From: Opitutia bacterium Tous-C8FEB
GTDB taxonomy: Bacteria; Verrucomicrobiota; Verrucomicrobiia; Opitutales; Opitutaceae
Assembly (NCBI GenBank): GCA_002304435.1
Contig: NEUZ01000008.1
Coordinates: 1 to 44,805 of the forward strand
Length of the DNA stretch: 44,805 bases
Direction: 5' to 3'
Both the position numbers and the translations under genes were made by a program. Shown here one piece after another: positions 1 to 8,994 of this stretch. The notes under the pieces are model-generated. The model searched no databases. It was not told the origin of the DNA and saw only the letters and a list, made by a program, of their open reading frames with translations. How positions within the stretch are numbered: position 1 is the stretch's first letter; every line of letters begins with the position of its first letter.

Positions 1-2
1 TC

Positions 3-977
3 GCCGCCGCCTTCGCCACCACCGCCCTCGCCCGGGCCCGGGTTCGGGGCGTCGCGGTCCGGGTGCTGATCGATGACTTTGACGTTCGCTTCACCCGCGG
101 CGGTGCGGCACCCGCGCTGCGCGCCGCGGGGGTCACGGTGGGGGTGTTTAATCCTCCGCTCCTCCCGGCTCGCTGGAGCGCGATTCACCTGCGAAACCAC
201 CGCAAGATCCTCGTCGTCGATGGCACCACCGGGTTCACCGGCGGCCTCAACATTGACGCGCGCTACTGGCGGCCGGACGACCCGGCCAAGGCCGGCGGCG
301 ACTTGCACGCGCGGCTCCGCGGACCAGCGGTGGCGCAGCTCGGCGAGGTGTTTGCGGAGGACTGGCATTTCGTGACCGGTGAGAGCCTGCGGGGCGAGGC
401 GTGGTTTCCCACTCCGGAACCCTCGGGCAACACGCCCCTGCGGGGCATCGCGGCCGGCCCGGACGAGCGGGGGGACCGGCTCCGCTGGGTGCTGCAAGGT
501 GCCCTCCACGCGGCGCAACACCACGTGCGGATCGTCTCCCCCTACTTCCTGCCGGACGCCCCGCTTCTGGCCGCGCTCAATGCCGCGGCCCTCCGCGGTG
601 TGCAGGTCGACGTGATTTTGCCGGCCCGCGGGGATCTGCCCCACGTTGACTGGGCGGTGCGCGCCAACCTGTGGCAGGTTCTCGAGGGTGGCTGCCGCGT
701 GTGGTTCCAGCCGGCGCCCTTCGACCACACCAAGCTGCTGGTCGTGGACGACACTTGGTTTCTCCTCGGATCGGCCAACTGGGACGCGCGAAGCTTGCGC
801 CTCAATTTCGAGTTCGTGCTGGAAGGTTTTGATCCCGCGATCGGCGCCAAGCTGGCCGAGGCGGCGGAGACCCGCCGGCGGCGGGCTCGTCCGGTCACCG
901 CCGCCCAGTTGGCCACGCGCTCGCTGCCGACCAAGCTACGCGACGGGGTCGCGCGACTCTTCCTCCCCTACCTCTGA
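3..977 (+). CDS. Phospholipase D / cardiolipin synthase-like protein, 5' end outside window
   Basis: Frame is open to the left edge (AAAFATTALARARVRGVAVRVLIDDFD...). Two HKD-type motifs: HLRNHRKILVVDGTTGFTGGLNI and FDHTKLLVVDDTWFLLGSANWDARS. Confidence 0.88.
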   Translation, partial: AAAFATTALARARVRGVAVRVLIDDFDVRFTRGGAAPALRAAGVTVGVFNPPLLPARWSAIHLRNHRKILVVDGTTGFTGGLNIDARYWRPDDPAKAGGDLHARLRGPAVAQLGEVFAEDWHFVTGESLRGEAWFPTPEPSGNTPLRGIAAGPDERGDRLRWVLQGALHAAQHHVRIVSPYFLPDAPLLAALNAAALRGVQVDVILPARGDLPHVDWAVRANLWQVLEGGCRVWFQPAPFDHTKLLVVDDTWFLLGSANWDARSLRLNFEFVLEGFDPAIGAKLAEAAETRRRRARPVTAAQLATRSLPTKLRDGVARLFLPYL

Positions 978-1033
978 ACGGCGCCAGCAAGCTTGGGCCG
1001 CGGGCGATTTTGTGCTTCGGTCCGCGCAACCCT

Positions 1034-2818
1034 ATGTCCTCCACCCGCGCTTTCGCCCTGCTCCTTGGCTTGGTCACCCTCCTGCCCGCGGCCCAGCGCC
1101 CCGCCGCTCCGGACACCTTCGACGGCTGGGTCAACCGCCTGACCGCCGACTGGATCCGGGACCCCGCGGGGGCCGCCTCGGACGCGGCCGCGGGCAACGG
1201 CGACGACGACGAGGCCGGGGCGCTCTGGACCGAGGGACTGCAGGCGCGGCGGGATCGCCGCCTGAAGCTGGCGCAGGAGGGTTTGGCGGGCTTGGCCCGC
1301 TGGCCGGAGGCCGGAATGACGCCGTCGCAGCGGGTTTCCGCCGCGATGCTGCGCTGGCAACTCGAGCGCGTCGTCGAGTCAGCCGCGTTCACGGATCACC
1401 AGAACTTGTCCCTGTTCGAGCAGCGGCGCGGGCTGCACGTGGCGCTCGTCGAGTCGCTGACCGAGCGCGCGAGCTGGCGCCGCCCTTCGGATGTGACGCG
1501 TTATCTGGCGCGGCTGGGCCGGTTCGCGCCCCGGCTCGACGAGGGGCTGGAGCTGGCCCGCGGCTCGGCCCGGCGCGGTTTCGTGCCGCCGCGGTTCATT
1601 TTGGAGCGGGTGCAGACGCAGCTGCGGATGTTCCTCGACCACGCCCCGGCCGCGAATCCACTCGTGGCCACGCTCGGAGAGCGGATGAAGGGCATTGAGG
1701 GTCTGACGGCGGACGCGCAGGCCGAGGCGCTGGCGAAGGCGCGCACGCTGGTGGCGGACGAGATCCGGCCAGCCTACCAGCGCGTGCTGGCGTGGGTGGA
1801 GGAAGTGCTCCCAGGCGCGGTGCAGGAAGCGGGATGGAGCCGCCTGCCGAAAGGGGCGGAGGCCTATGCGGCGGCTTTGCGTGGGTTCACCACGACGGAT
1901 CTGGCCGCCGCGGAGATCCACGCCATCGGCCGTCGGGAAGTGGCCCGGCTGGAAGCGGAGGCCGAGGTGATCCTGCGGCAGCTTGGCCCCCCGGATGGCA
2001 CCTTCAACGAGCGGATGGCAAAGGCGACGCAGGGCCCCCTGGTGGAGGCGGCGGACCCGCGGGCGGCGCTGATCGCGCGCTATACGGACTACATCCGCGA
2101 CGCCGAGCGGCGCAGCGAGGCCCTCTTCAACCGCCGGCCCCGGGCGCCAGTCGAGGTGCGGCGGGTCCCGCCGCTGACCGAGCGCGTGTCCTCGGCCTAC
2201 TACTCGGTGCCCCCCACGGATGGCAGCCGCCCCGGGATCTTCTGGGTGCCCCTGCCGGGGAATGTCTTCTTTTACGGGGCGCGGATGCGGAGCCTTGCCT
2301 ACCACGAGGCCGTTCCCGGCCACCACTTCCAGCTGGCCATCCAGCAGGAGCAGCGGGACCTGCCCCGCTTCCGCGCGCGCCGCACCTTCGGGGGAATCAG
2401 CGCGCACAGCGAGGGCTGGGGCCTTTACGCGGAGCGACTCGCCGTCGAACAGGGCTGGTACGAGGGCGATCCCGCGGGCCAACTCGGCGCGATCGGCTCG
2501 GAACTCTTCCGCGCGCGCCGCCTCGTGGTCGACACGGGCCTGCACACCCAGGGCTGGACGCGCGAACAAGCGATCGCCTACGGCATCAGCGCCTCCGAGG
2601 TCGAACGTTACATCACCAACCCGGGGCAGGCCTGCTCCTATATGATCGGGATGCTGCGGATCCTAGAGATCCGCGAGCGGGCCCGCACGGCGCTCGGATC
2701 CGCCTTCTCCCTGCCCGATTTCCACGACATTGTCCTGACTACCGGCTCCGTCCCGCTGGCGGTGCTGGAGCAGGTGGTGTCGGACTGGTCCGGGGCGCGG
2801 CGGAAACCAGCGCGCTGA
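1034..2818 (+). CDS. DUF885 family protein (putative secreted metallopeptidase-like)
   Basis: YHEAVPGHHFQLAIQQEQ motif (HExxH-like) and hydrophobic N-terminus MSSTRAFALLLGLVTLLPA. ATG at 1034 preferred over the TTG at 1010. Confidence 0.85.
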   Translation: MSSTRAFALLLGLVTLLPAAQRPAAPDTFDGWVNRLTADWIRDPAGAASDAAAGNGDDDEAGALWTEGLQARRDRRLKLAQEGLAGLARWPEAGMTPSQRVSAAMLRWQLERVVESAAFTDHQNLSLFEQRRGLHVALVESLTERASWRRPSDVTRYLARLGRFAPRLDEGLELARGSARRGFVPPRFILERVQTQLRMFLDHAPAANPLVATLGERMKGIEGLTADAQAEALAKARTLVADEIRPAYQRVLAWVEEVLPGAVQEAGWSRLPKGAEAYAAALRGFTTTDLAAAEIHAIGRREVARLEAEAEVILRQLGPPDGTFNERMAKATQGPLVEAADPRAALIARYTDYIRDAERRSEALFNRRPRAPVEVRRVPPLTERVSSAYYSVPPTDGSRPGIFWVPLPGNVFFYGARMRSLAYHEAVPGHHFQLAIQQEQRDLPRFRARRTFGGISAHSEGWGLYAERLAVEQGWYEGDPAGQLGAIGSELFRARRLVVDTGLHTQGWTREQAIAYGISASEVERYITNPGQACSYMIGMLRILEIRERARTALGSAFSLPDFHDIVLTTGSVPLAVLEQVVSDWSGARRKPAR

Positions 2819-2824
2819 CGCCGG

Positions 2825-2842
2825 GGCCGCTCAGAAACGGCC
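2825..2842. terminator. Weak hairpin between convergent genes
   Basis: GGCCG-CTCAGAAA-CGGCC at the convergent junction of DUF885 and the TonB receptor; no T-tract. Confidence 0.3.
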
Positions 2843-5788
2843 GTTGATCCCGAAGGTTAGCGTCGTGCCCGGGTAGTTGTAGTATTCCATATTGTCGGGC
2901 ACCCCACGGTAGCGGCGCTGCGGAACGTTGGTGAGGTTGTCGACATCGACGGTGAAGTTGAGCGTCGGCCGCAGCTGGTAGGCGAGGCCGAGGTTCACCA
3001 GCGTGCGCTCCATCCGGTAGAGGTACCGGGCGGCGGAGGCGGCGTTGTAGGCCTGGAGGTACTCGCCCCCGTAGTTGACGAGCAGCCGCGTGCTGAACCC
3101 GCGATAGCGCCAGCTCAAACTCGCGTTCGCGGTGCGCGGCACGAAACCGGCCACCTGGCCGGTTCCCCGGCGGCCCGTGCCGCCGTAGTTGCCGTGGGTG
3201 TCGAGGAGCGTATAGTTGAACATCCCGCTGAGTCCCTTGAGCGCCCCCGGTAGAAAGGTGAACTGCTGCTGGTAGCTAAACTCCCAGCCCTGCACGATCG
3301 CGGTGCCCGCGTTGGCGGAACGCAGGATGGTCCAACCGCCATACTCTCCGTTGTAACCGTTGTCGGTGCCGGTGCCGATCGTCCCCGAATCGATGCCGCT
3401 CACGATGTAGTCCCGAATCTCCTTATGGAACCAACCAATCGTGAGATTACCCACGGGTTCGAAGTAATACTCAAGGGTCGCGTCCCAGTTGCGGGCCGTC
3501 TGAGGCAGCAGCGCGGGATTATTGATCGTGACCGTCCGCTGGTTTTCGTTCGGGGTCTCGGCGGGGGACAGATTGCCAAAGGCTGGGCGCCCAAAGCTCG
3601 AGGACCAGCTGAGGCGGGTTTTCAAGTTGGCATTCCAGTCGTGCCAAGCGTGCACGCTGGGGAAGGCCTTAGTGTAGTCGCCCGTGCTCTGCCGACGATT
3701 GTTGGCATAGTCGCGCTGGGCGGCACCGGCCGGGTCCGCGGCCTGCTGCGCGGCGTTACTGAGGACGCGGGCGCGGACCCAGCCATCGGCCTTATTCTCG
3801 GTCTTCTCCCAGCGCACGCCGCCGAGGAACCCAGTGCGGGCGACCCAGCCCTCGCGGCCCAGCTTGCCCTGTGTCATCACGTAAGGAGCAGTGACCGTCT
3901 CCACCACGTCCCGGTAAGCGGTGTAGCGGGTGGTGTTGCGGAAATAAAGATCCTCGCGCCAGAGCGAGGGATCAGCGACCTCGCGCGAACGCATAAACCA
4001 GGAGGCCTCCCACTTGGGAATGGCCCGGCCCGTCATCCGCTGGTCCATAGTCAGCAGGTTGGGGTCGTGCGGCAGCGGGCCGGTGCCGGTGTAGCTCCAA
4101 CGGCGCGAGGCGCTGCGGACGCCGACGTGCTGCTCGCGCCAGTGCACCCCCGCCTTGGCGAACACGGGGGCCGCGAGCGGCAGGGTGTAGCGGGCGTCGA
4201 CGCGGGCCTCGGTGACCTCGTGGATCTGGCGGTCATTCTGATTGGAGAGCCCGTTGTTCGTTGGCCGGTAGTTCGCCGGATTCGTAAAATCCAGACCGCC
4301 GTTAGCCAGGAACTGCGGGTAAAGGTCCGAGCGGGTCCGGTCGATGATCCAGCCGGTGCCGCTGATGCGGTTTGTCAGCACCGCGCCCTCGCCGTTGCCG
4401 ATGTTGATGTGAGTCTGGGTGTAGCGGGCGTTCGCCTCGAGCAGGAGCCGACCCTGCTCGTGTTCCACGCCGAGGTCCACGCGGCGCAGCCGATTGAAGA
4501 AGTTGTTTGGTCCCGTCATCGTCACGTCGATGACCGATGAGGCCACGGGGCGGACCGTCGTGATCCGGGAGGTGTAACCCGGCACGATGCTGGTGGTCGC
4601 GCTGGGGACGGTGTCCTGCGCCTGACCATTGGTGAAGGCGCGCACGGCGTACTGGCGCCGGTAGACCTCCGAGTGGTCGATGTACGTCGTCAGGAAGGAA
4701 AGCTTGGTCGTGGGCGTGAGCCGGTAGTCGGCCTTGAGCGTCACGTTCTTCTGGCGCCGGTGGTTGTAGAGGTCATCCCAGCGGTAGTCCCAGAGGAAGG
4801 CCGGCTGCGTTATGGTGTTCTGGTAATCCCGGGTGGTGAAGAAGGAGCCGATCGCCGTCTCGCTGTTGAAGAGAGTCAGCGAGACGCCCAGGTTCCGGCT
4901 GCCGCCGAGAACGTCGAAGACCTCCTGGTAACCGAGGGTGAAGAGCCCGTGCAGCCGGCGGTCCTCACGGGTGGGAATCTGCTGGGTGAAGGACGGGGCG
5001 AGCCGGCCGGTCAGGGTGTAGGTGATGCGGCGCTTCTCGCGCATCGAGAGCGGCGAGCGGCTCTTGAAGTTGATCGTCCCCCCGAGGGAATCGGCGCCCT
5101 TGTCCGGCGTGTGGCCCTTGACCAGCTCCACCTGCTCGAACATCGCGCCCGTGATGTTGTTGACGAAGATCGACCGCCCCATCCCGCCTTGGCCGGTCAT
5201 CAGGCCGCCATCCATCGTCACGCTGTTCAGCCCTGGGCCCATCCCGCGGACGTTGAAGCCCGAAAGGTTCCCGCCCGCGTCGAGCTCCCCGTAGATTCCG
5301 GGCAAACGGATCGCGACCTCGCCAGCGTTCAGGTTGGGGAGATTCCCGAACGAGTCCGTGGCCGCGATGTTCTTCAGGTTTTCCGAGTTGCGGTAGGCCG
5401 TGATCGCGGCGGCGTCCCCCTCCCGCTCCCCGACCACCTTGAACTGATCCAGCTTATAGATGCCGGTGGTGAGGTCGAAGTCCTGGGTCACCCGCTGGCC
5501 CGCCGCGACCGTCACGGTGCGCCGGACGGCGTCCAGACCGATGTAGGCGACGACGAGCTCGTGGCTGCCGGCGGGCACGCCGGCAAGCACGTACTGCCCG
5601 GTGTTGTCGGTGAGCGCTGAGAGCCCGAGCGGGGCGATCTCGACGCGGGCGCCCGGCAGCAGATTGCGGGTGGCGGCATTGCTGACCGTGCCGGTCACGC
5701 TGCCGGGCTCAGCACCACTAAGTGGCAAGGCGAACGCGAGGACGGCAAGAACCAATCGGAGGAAGGTCGAGCAGGGGCGGGATGTCAT
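2831..5788 (-). CDS. TonB-dependent receptor with carboxypeptidase-regulatory-like N-terminal domain
   Basis: Signal-like MTSRPCSTFLRLVLAVLAFALPLSGA, then GSVTGTVSNAATRNLLPGARVEI (CarboxypepD_reg-like), plug (GFNVRGMGPGLNSVTMDG), C-terminal barrel ending ...LTFGINGRF. ATG at 5788. Confidence 0.92.
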   Translation of the reverse strand: MTSRPCSTFLRLVLAVLAFALPLSGAEPGSVTGTVSNAATRNLLPGARVEIAPLGLSALTDNTGQYVLAGVPAGSHELVVAYIGLDAVRRTVTVAAGQRVTQDFDLTTGIYKLDQFKVVGEREGDAAAITAYRNSENLKNIAATDSFGNLPNLNAGEVAIRLPGIYGELDAGGNLSGFNVRGMGPGLNSVTMDGGLMTGQGGMGRSIFVNNITGAMFEQVELVKGHTPDKGADSLGGTINFKSRSPLSMREKRRITYTLTGRLAPSFTQQIPTREDRRLHGLFTLGYQEVFDVLGGSRNLGVSLTLFNSETAIGSFFTTRDYQNTITQPAFLWDYRWDDLYNHRRQKNVTLKADYRLTPTTKLSFLTTYIDHSEVYRRQYAVRAFTNGQAQDTVPSATTSIVPGYTSRITTVRPVASSVIDVTMTGPNNFFNRLRRVDLGVEHEQGRLLLEANARYTQTHINIGNGEGAVLTNRISGTGWIIDRTRSDLYPQFLANGGLDFTNPANYRPTNNGLSNQNDRQIHEVTEARVDARYTLPLAAPVFAKAGVHWREQHVGVRSASRRWSYTGTGPLPHDPNLLTMDQRMTGRAIPKWEASWFMRSREVADPSLWREDLYFRNTTRYTAYRDVVETVTAPYVMTQGKLGREGWVARTGFLGGVRWEKTENKADGWVRARVLSNAAQQAADPAGAAQRDYANNRRQSTGDYTKAFPSVHAWHDWNANLKTRLSWSSSFGRPAFGNLSPAETPNENQRTVTINNPALLPQTARNWDATLEYYFEPVGNLTIGWFHKEIRDYIVSGIDSGTIGTGTDNGYNGEYGGWTILRSANAGTAIVQGWEFSYQQQFTFLPGALKGLSGMFNYTLLDTHGNYGGTGRRGTGQVAGFVPRTANASLSWRYRGFSTRLLVNYGGEYLQAYNAASAARYLYRMERTLVNLGLAYQLRPTLNFTVDVDNLTNVPQRRYRGVPDNMEYYNYPGTTLTFGINGRF

Positions 5789-5941
5789 TGGGATGGGTAC
5801 GGGCCGGGGGATACGGGGGCGGCTTCCGGAGCGGGAGTCCGGAACCGAAAGGAGAAGCGCGGCGGACCGCCGGAACAAGGCGATTCTATCGCGTCCCGTG
5901 GAACGGGTGCCCGCCCGGACACACGCGGCCTTGACCGCGCT

Positions 5942-5961
5942 GGAGGTGACCGGTCACCTCC
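5942..5961. promoter_or_regulatory. Perfect 20-bp palindrome, candidate operator
   Basis: GGAGGTGACCGGTCACCTCC equals its own reverse complement; 21 bp separate it from the ATG of the 5983 receptor, in the divergent receptor intergenic region. Confidence 0.6.
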
Positions 5962-5982
5962 CCTGCAGCACACCGAACCCCG

Positions 5983-8979
5983 ATGAACCCTACCCTGCGT
6001 CTGCTCCCAAGCCCAATCCTCGCGCTGGCCCTCGCCCTGGTTCCCGCGTTGCTGCCCGCCCAACCGGCCCCGGGCACGATCACGGGCCGCGTTTCGAACC
6101 CCGCAACCGGAGAATTCGTGCGGAACGCCCGCGTGGTCGTCCGCGAGACCGGCGTCGCCGCGGTCTCCGAGGGCGGTGGCGAATTCCGGCTCTATCCGGT
6201 GACGCCCGGCCGTGTGACCCTCAGTGTTACCTACACCGGCTACCGAGACGCGAGCGCCACGGTGATCGTCGCCGCGGGTGCGACCGTCACGCAGGACTTC
6301 GCCTTGGTCAGCGCGCTCGCCGCGCCCGGCGGAGCGCTGAAGCTGGACGCGTTCGTCGTCTCCACCGAACGGGAGGGCGCGGCGAAGGCGATCATGGACC
6401 AGCGGAACTCGATGAACATCACCAACACGGTCGCCTCGGACTCCTTCGGCGACAACGCGGAGGGCAACGTGGGCGAGTTCCTCAAGCATCTGCCCGGCGT
6501 CGAGCTGGACCTGTTCTACGGGGAGGTGCGCACCGTGCGCCTCGGGGGCCTCGGCTCCGAGTACACTTCGGTGACAATGGACGGGGTCGCCCTCGCCAGC
6601 GTAGATGCCAACAACAGTGGCTCGGGTGCGGCGCGTTCCTTCACGATGGAGATGGCCTCGCTGAACTCGATGGAGTCGATTGAGGTGTCCAAGACGATCA
6701 GCGCCGACGTCGACGCCAACGCGCCGGCAGGCACGATCAACCTGCGCACGAAGCGGGCATTCGACCGCGCGGGCCGGCGGGTCTCGTGGCAGGCAAACGT
6801 CTCCGCGCACTCGGAGGAAATGGATTTCCGCGCCAAGCTGGGTCCCGACGAGGACCGCCCGAGCCGGAAGTGGCGCCCCGGAGGTATCTTCGAATACTCG
6901 GACGTCTTTCTGAACCGCTCGCTCGGCATCGTGCTGAACCTCAGCGAATCCAATGTCTACCAGGAGGCGCTCATCACGTCCCAGGCCTACAATGCAACGC
7001 CGACGGCGGCCGACCCGCGCCCGCTCGTCCCGACGACCCTGAATTTCCAGTGGGCGCCCCGCTTCAACAAGCGATTCGCCACCACCCTCACCGCCGACTA
7101 CCGCCTCAGCCCTGAGCTCCACATCGGCGTGGGCGTCGTCTACAACTACGCGGACCTGTGGACGCCGCAGCGCACGACGATCTTCAATGCCGGCTCCCGC
7201 GTGAACGTGGCCGGGGCGGACCCGCTCCTGAGTTTCGTGTCCGCGCCGACGGGCTCCGTGCAGGTCAATCCCGTAGCCGTGTCCAAGATGGGCGAGACAT
7301 TCACGCTGCTGCCCCGCTTCGGCTACAAGCGAGGTAACCTCGAAGTGGAAGGAAAGTTCGCCTACACTGACTCGACCAGCTGGTACGACCCCCTAGGGCG
7401 CCACCAATCGATCCGCGACAGCAACTCACCCACGGCGGCCAACGTTACCTTCCGCGCCGAGCGCTCCTCGCCGCTTTCCACCGATTGGCGCTTCACGCAG
7501 GTCGCCGGACCGGACATCAGCAACGGCGCGAGTTTCACGAGCCCATCGTTTACCCTCAACGACGGGCGTTTCGGGCGGATGACGTTGTTCAGCGGCGAGA
7601 TCAACGCGATCCTCAAGACCGCGCGGCTTGTTCCGGTGATCTGGAAATCCGGCGTGAAGTCGCGCCAGCAGTTCCAGAAGTTCGAGGACGACCAGCTCTC
7701 CAAACGGTTTGACTATCTGCCCGGTGGGACCACCGGCGGCTGGGCCAACTACCGTTCCCCTTGGGAGTACGACCTTGGGATGAACGAGGGTGGAATCCGA
7801 TCCCTCTCGGGCGGGAACGTCTTCATGCCCAACCTCCGCGCGATCGCGGATCTCTACCGTGCCAACCCGGATGCGTTCCGGCAGAACTGGGGGAACGACG
7901 GCGATAACTTCTACCAGTCTTACGTCGCGCGCCGCCGCCGATACTACGAAAGGATCGACTCCGGATTTTTGATGGGCACGGCGAGCCTACGTGGGCTCAC
8001 CCTGCGGGCCGGGCTGCGCTGGGAGGGCACCAGCACCGAAGCGAGCGAGGCGGACACGCGGCCCCCGGCGGAACTACGCGCGGCCGGCTTCCCGGTGAAT
8101 GCCGCCGGCCGCGCCACGACCATCCCGGGCATCCAGTACCAGTTCCTCTCCCAGCCGCGCGTGAAGCGCACCGGCGACTACGACAACCTGTTCCCCAGCG
8201 CCTCGGTCAAGTACGGCCTCGCCCGTAACCTCGACCTGCACCTCGGCTACAGCTCGACGATCCGCCGGCCCTCCTACGTCAACCTCGCGGGCGTCTGGAT
8301 CGTCAATGACACCGCCCTGACGGTCACCTCGCCCAACCCGCGCCTGAAGCCGGAGACGGCGGCCAACTACGCGGCGCGGCTCGCCTATTATTTCGAGCCG
8401 GTGGGCCAGCTCGCCGTCACCCTCACCGAGCGCAAAGTGCGCAACCTCTTCATCACCGACCGCCTGACCGCGCAGGAGTTCGGCTACACCGGGGACGACG
8501 AACTGCTCGGCTACGAGTTCATCACCACCGACAATGGACCGGGCACGATCCGGATGCGCAGCATGGAATGGGAGTACAACCAGAGCCTCTCGTTTCTCGG
8601 CGCGCTCTTCCGGCGCCTCTCCGTGCGGGCAAGCTACACCCGGCTCTACGCGGAAGTGCCGCGCGCGAACCTCACACCCCACCTCGCCAGTGGCGGGATA
8701 AATTACACCTACAACCGCCTCAACTTCTACACGAACTGGAACTGGACGGATGATGTGAACACGAACCTCGCTGGCACGACGTTCCGCCGGCACCGCACCA
8801 ACGTGGACGCCGGGGCCGGCTGGCGCCTGAGCCCGGCTTACAGCCTCTCGGTTAGCGTGCGCAACCTCACGGACACGCCTTACATCAACCTCCAGCGTTT
8901 CGCCGGCGGGCGGACCGCCCTCACGCGGAACGAGACCGTGGGCCAGAGCTGGACGTTTGCCCTGAAGGGCACCTATTGA
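5983..8979 (+). CDS. TonB-dependent receptor with carboxypeptidase-regulatory-like N-terminal domain
   Basis: Signal-like N-terminus MNPTLRLLPSPILALALALVPALLPAQPAPGTITGRVSNPATGEFVRNARVVV, plug VRLGGLGSEYTSVTMDGV, C-terminus ...WTFALKGTY. Confidence 0.92.
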   Translation: MNPTLRLLPSPILALALALVPALLPAQPAPGTITGRVSNPATGEFVRNARVVVRETGVAAVSEGGGEFRLYPVTPGRVTLSVTYTGYRDASATVIVAAGATVTQDFALVSALAAPGGALKLDAFVVSTEREGAAKAIMDQRNSMNITNTVASDSFGDNAEGNVGEFLKHLPGVELDLFYGEVRTVRLGGLGSEYTSVTMDGVALASVDANNSGSGAARSFTMEMASLNSMESIEVSKTISADVDANAPAGTINLRTKRAFDRAGRRVSWQANVSAHSEEMDFRAKLGPDEDRPSRKWRPGGIFEYSDVFLNRSLGIVLNLSESNVYQEALITSQAYNATPTAADPRPLVPTTLNFQWAPRFNKRFATTLTADYRLSPELHIGVGVVYNYADLWTPQRTTIFNAGSRVNVAGADPLLSFVSAPTGSVQVNPVAVSKMGETFTLLPRFGYKRGNLEVEGKFAYTDSTSWYDPLGRHQSIRDSNSPTAANVTFRAERSSPLSTDWRFTQVAGPDISNGASFTSPSFTLNDGRFGRMTLFSGEINAILKTARLVPVIWKSGVKSRQQFQKFEDDQLSKRFDYLPGGTTGGWANYRSPWEYDLGMNEGGIRSLSGGNVFMPNLRAIADLYRANPDAFRQNWGNDGDNFYQSYVARRRRYYERIDSGFLMGTASLRGLTLRAGLRWEGTSTEASEADTRPPAELRAAGFPVNAAGRATTIPGIQYQFLSQPRVKRTGDYDNLFPSASVKYGLARNLDLHLGYSSTIRRPSYVNLAGVWIVNDTALTVTSPNPRLKPETAANYAARLAYYFEPVGQLAVTLTERKVRNLFITDRLTAQEFGYTGDDELLGYEFITTDNGPGTIRMRSMEWEYNQSLSFLGALFRRLSVRASYTRLYAEVPRANLTPHLASGGINYTYNRLNFYTNWNWTDDVNTNLAGTTFRRHRTNVDAGAGWRLSPAYSLSVSVRNLTDTPYINLQRFAGGRTALTRNETVGQSWTFALKGTY

Positions 8980-8994
8980 CTTCACCCGCCCCCG

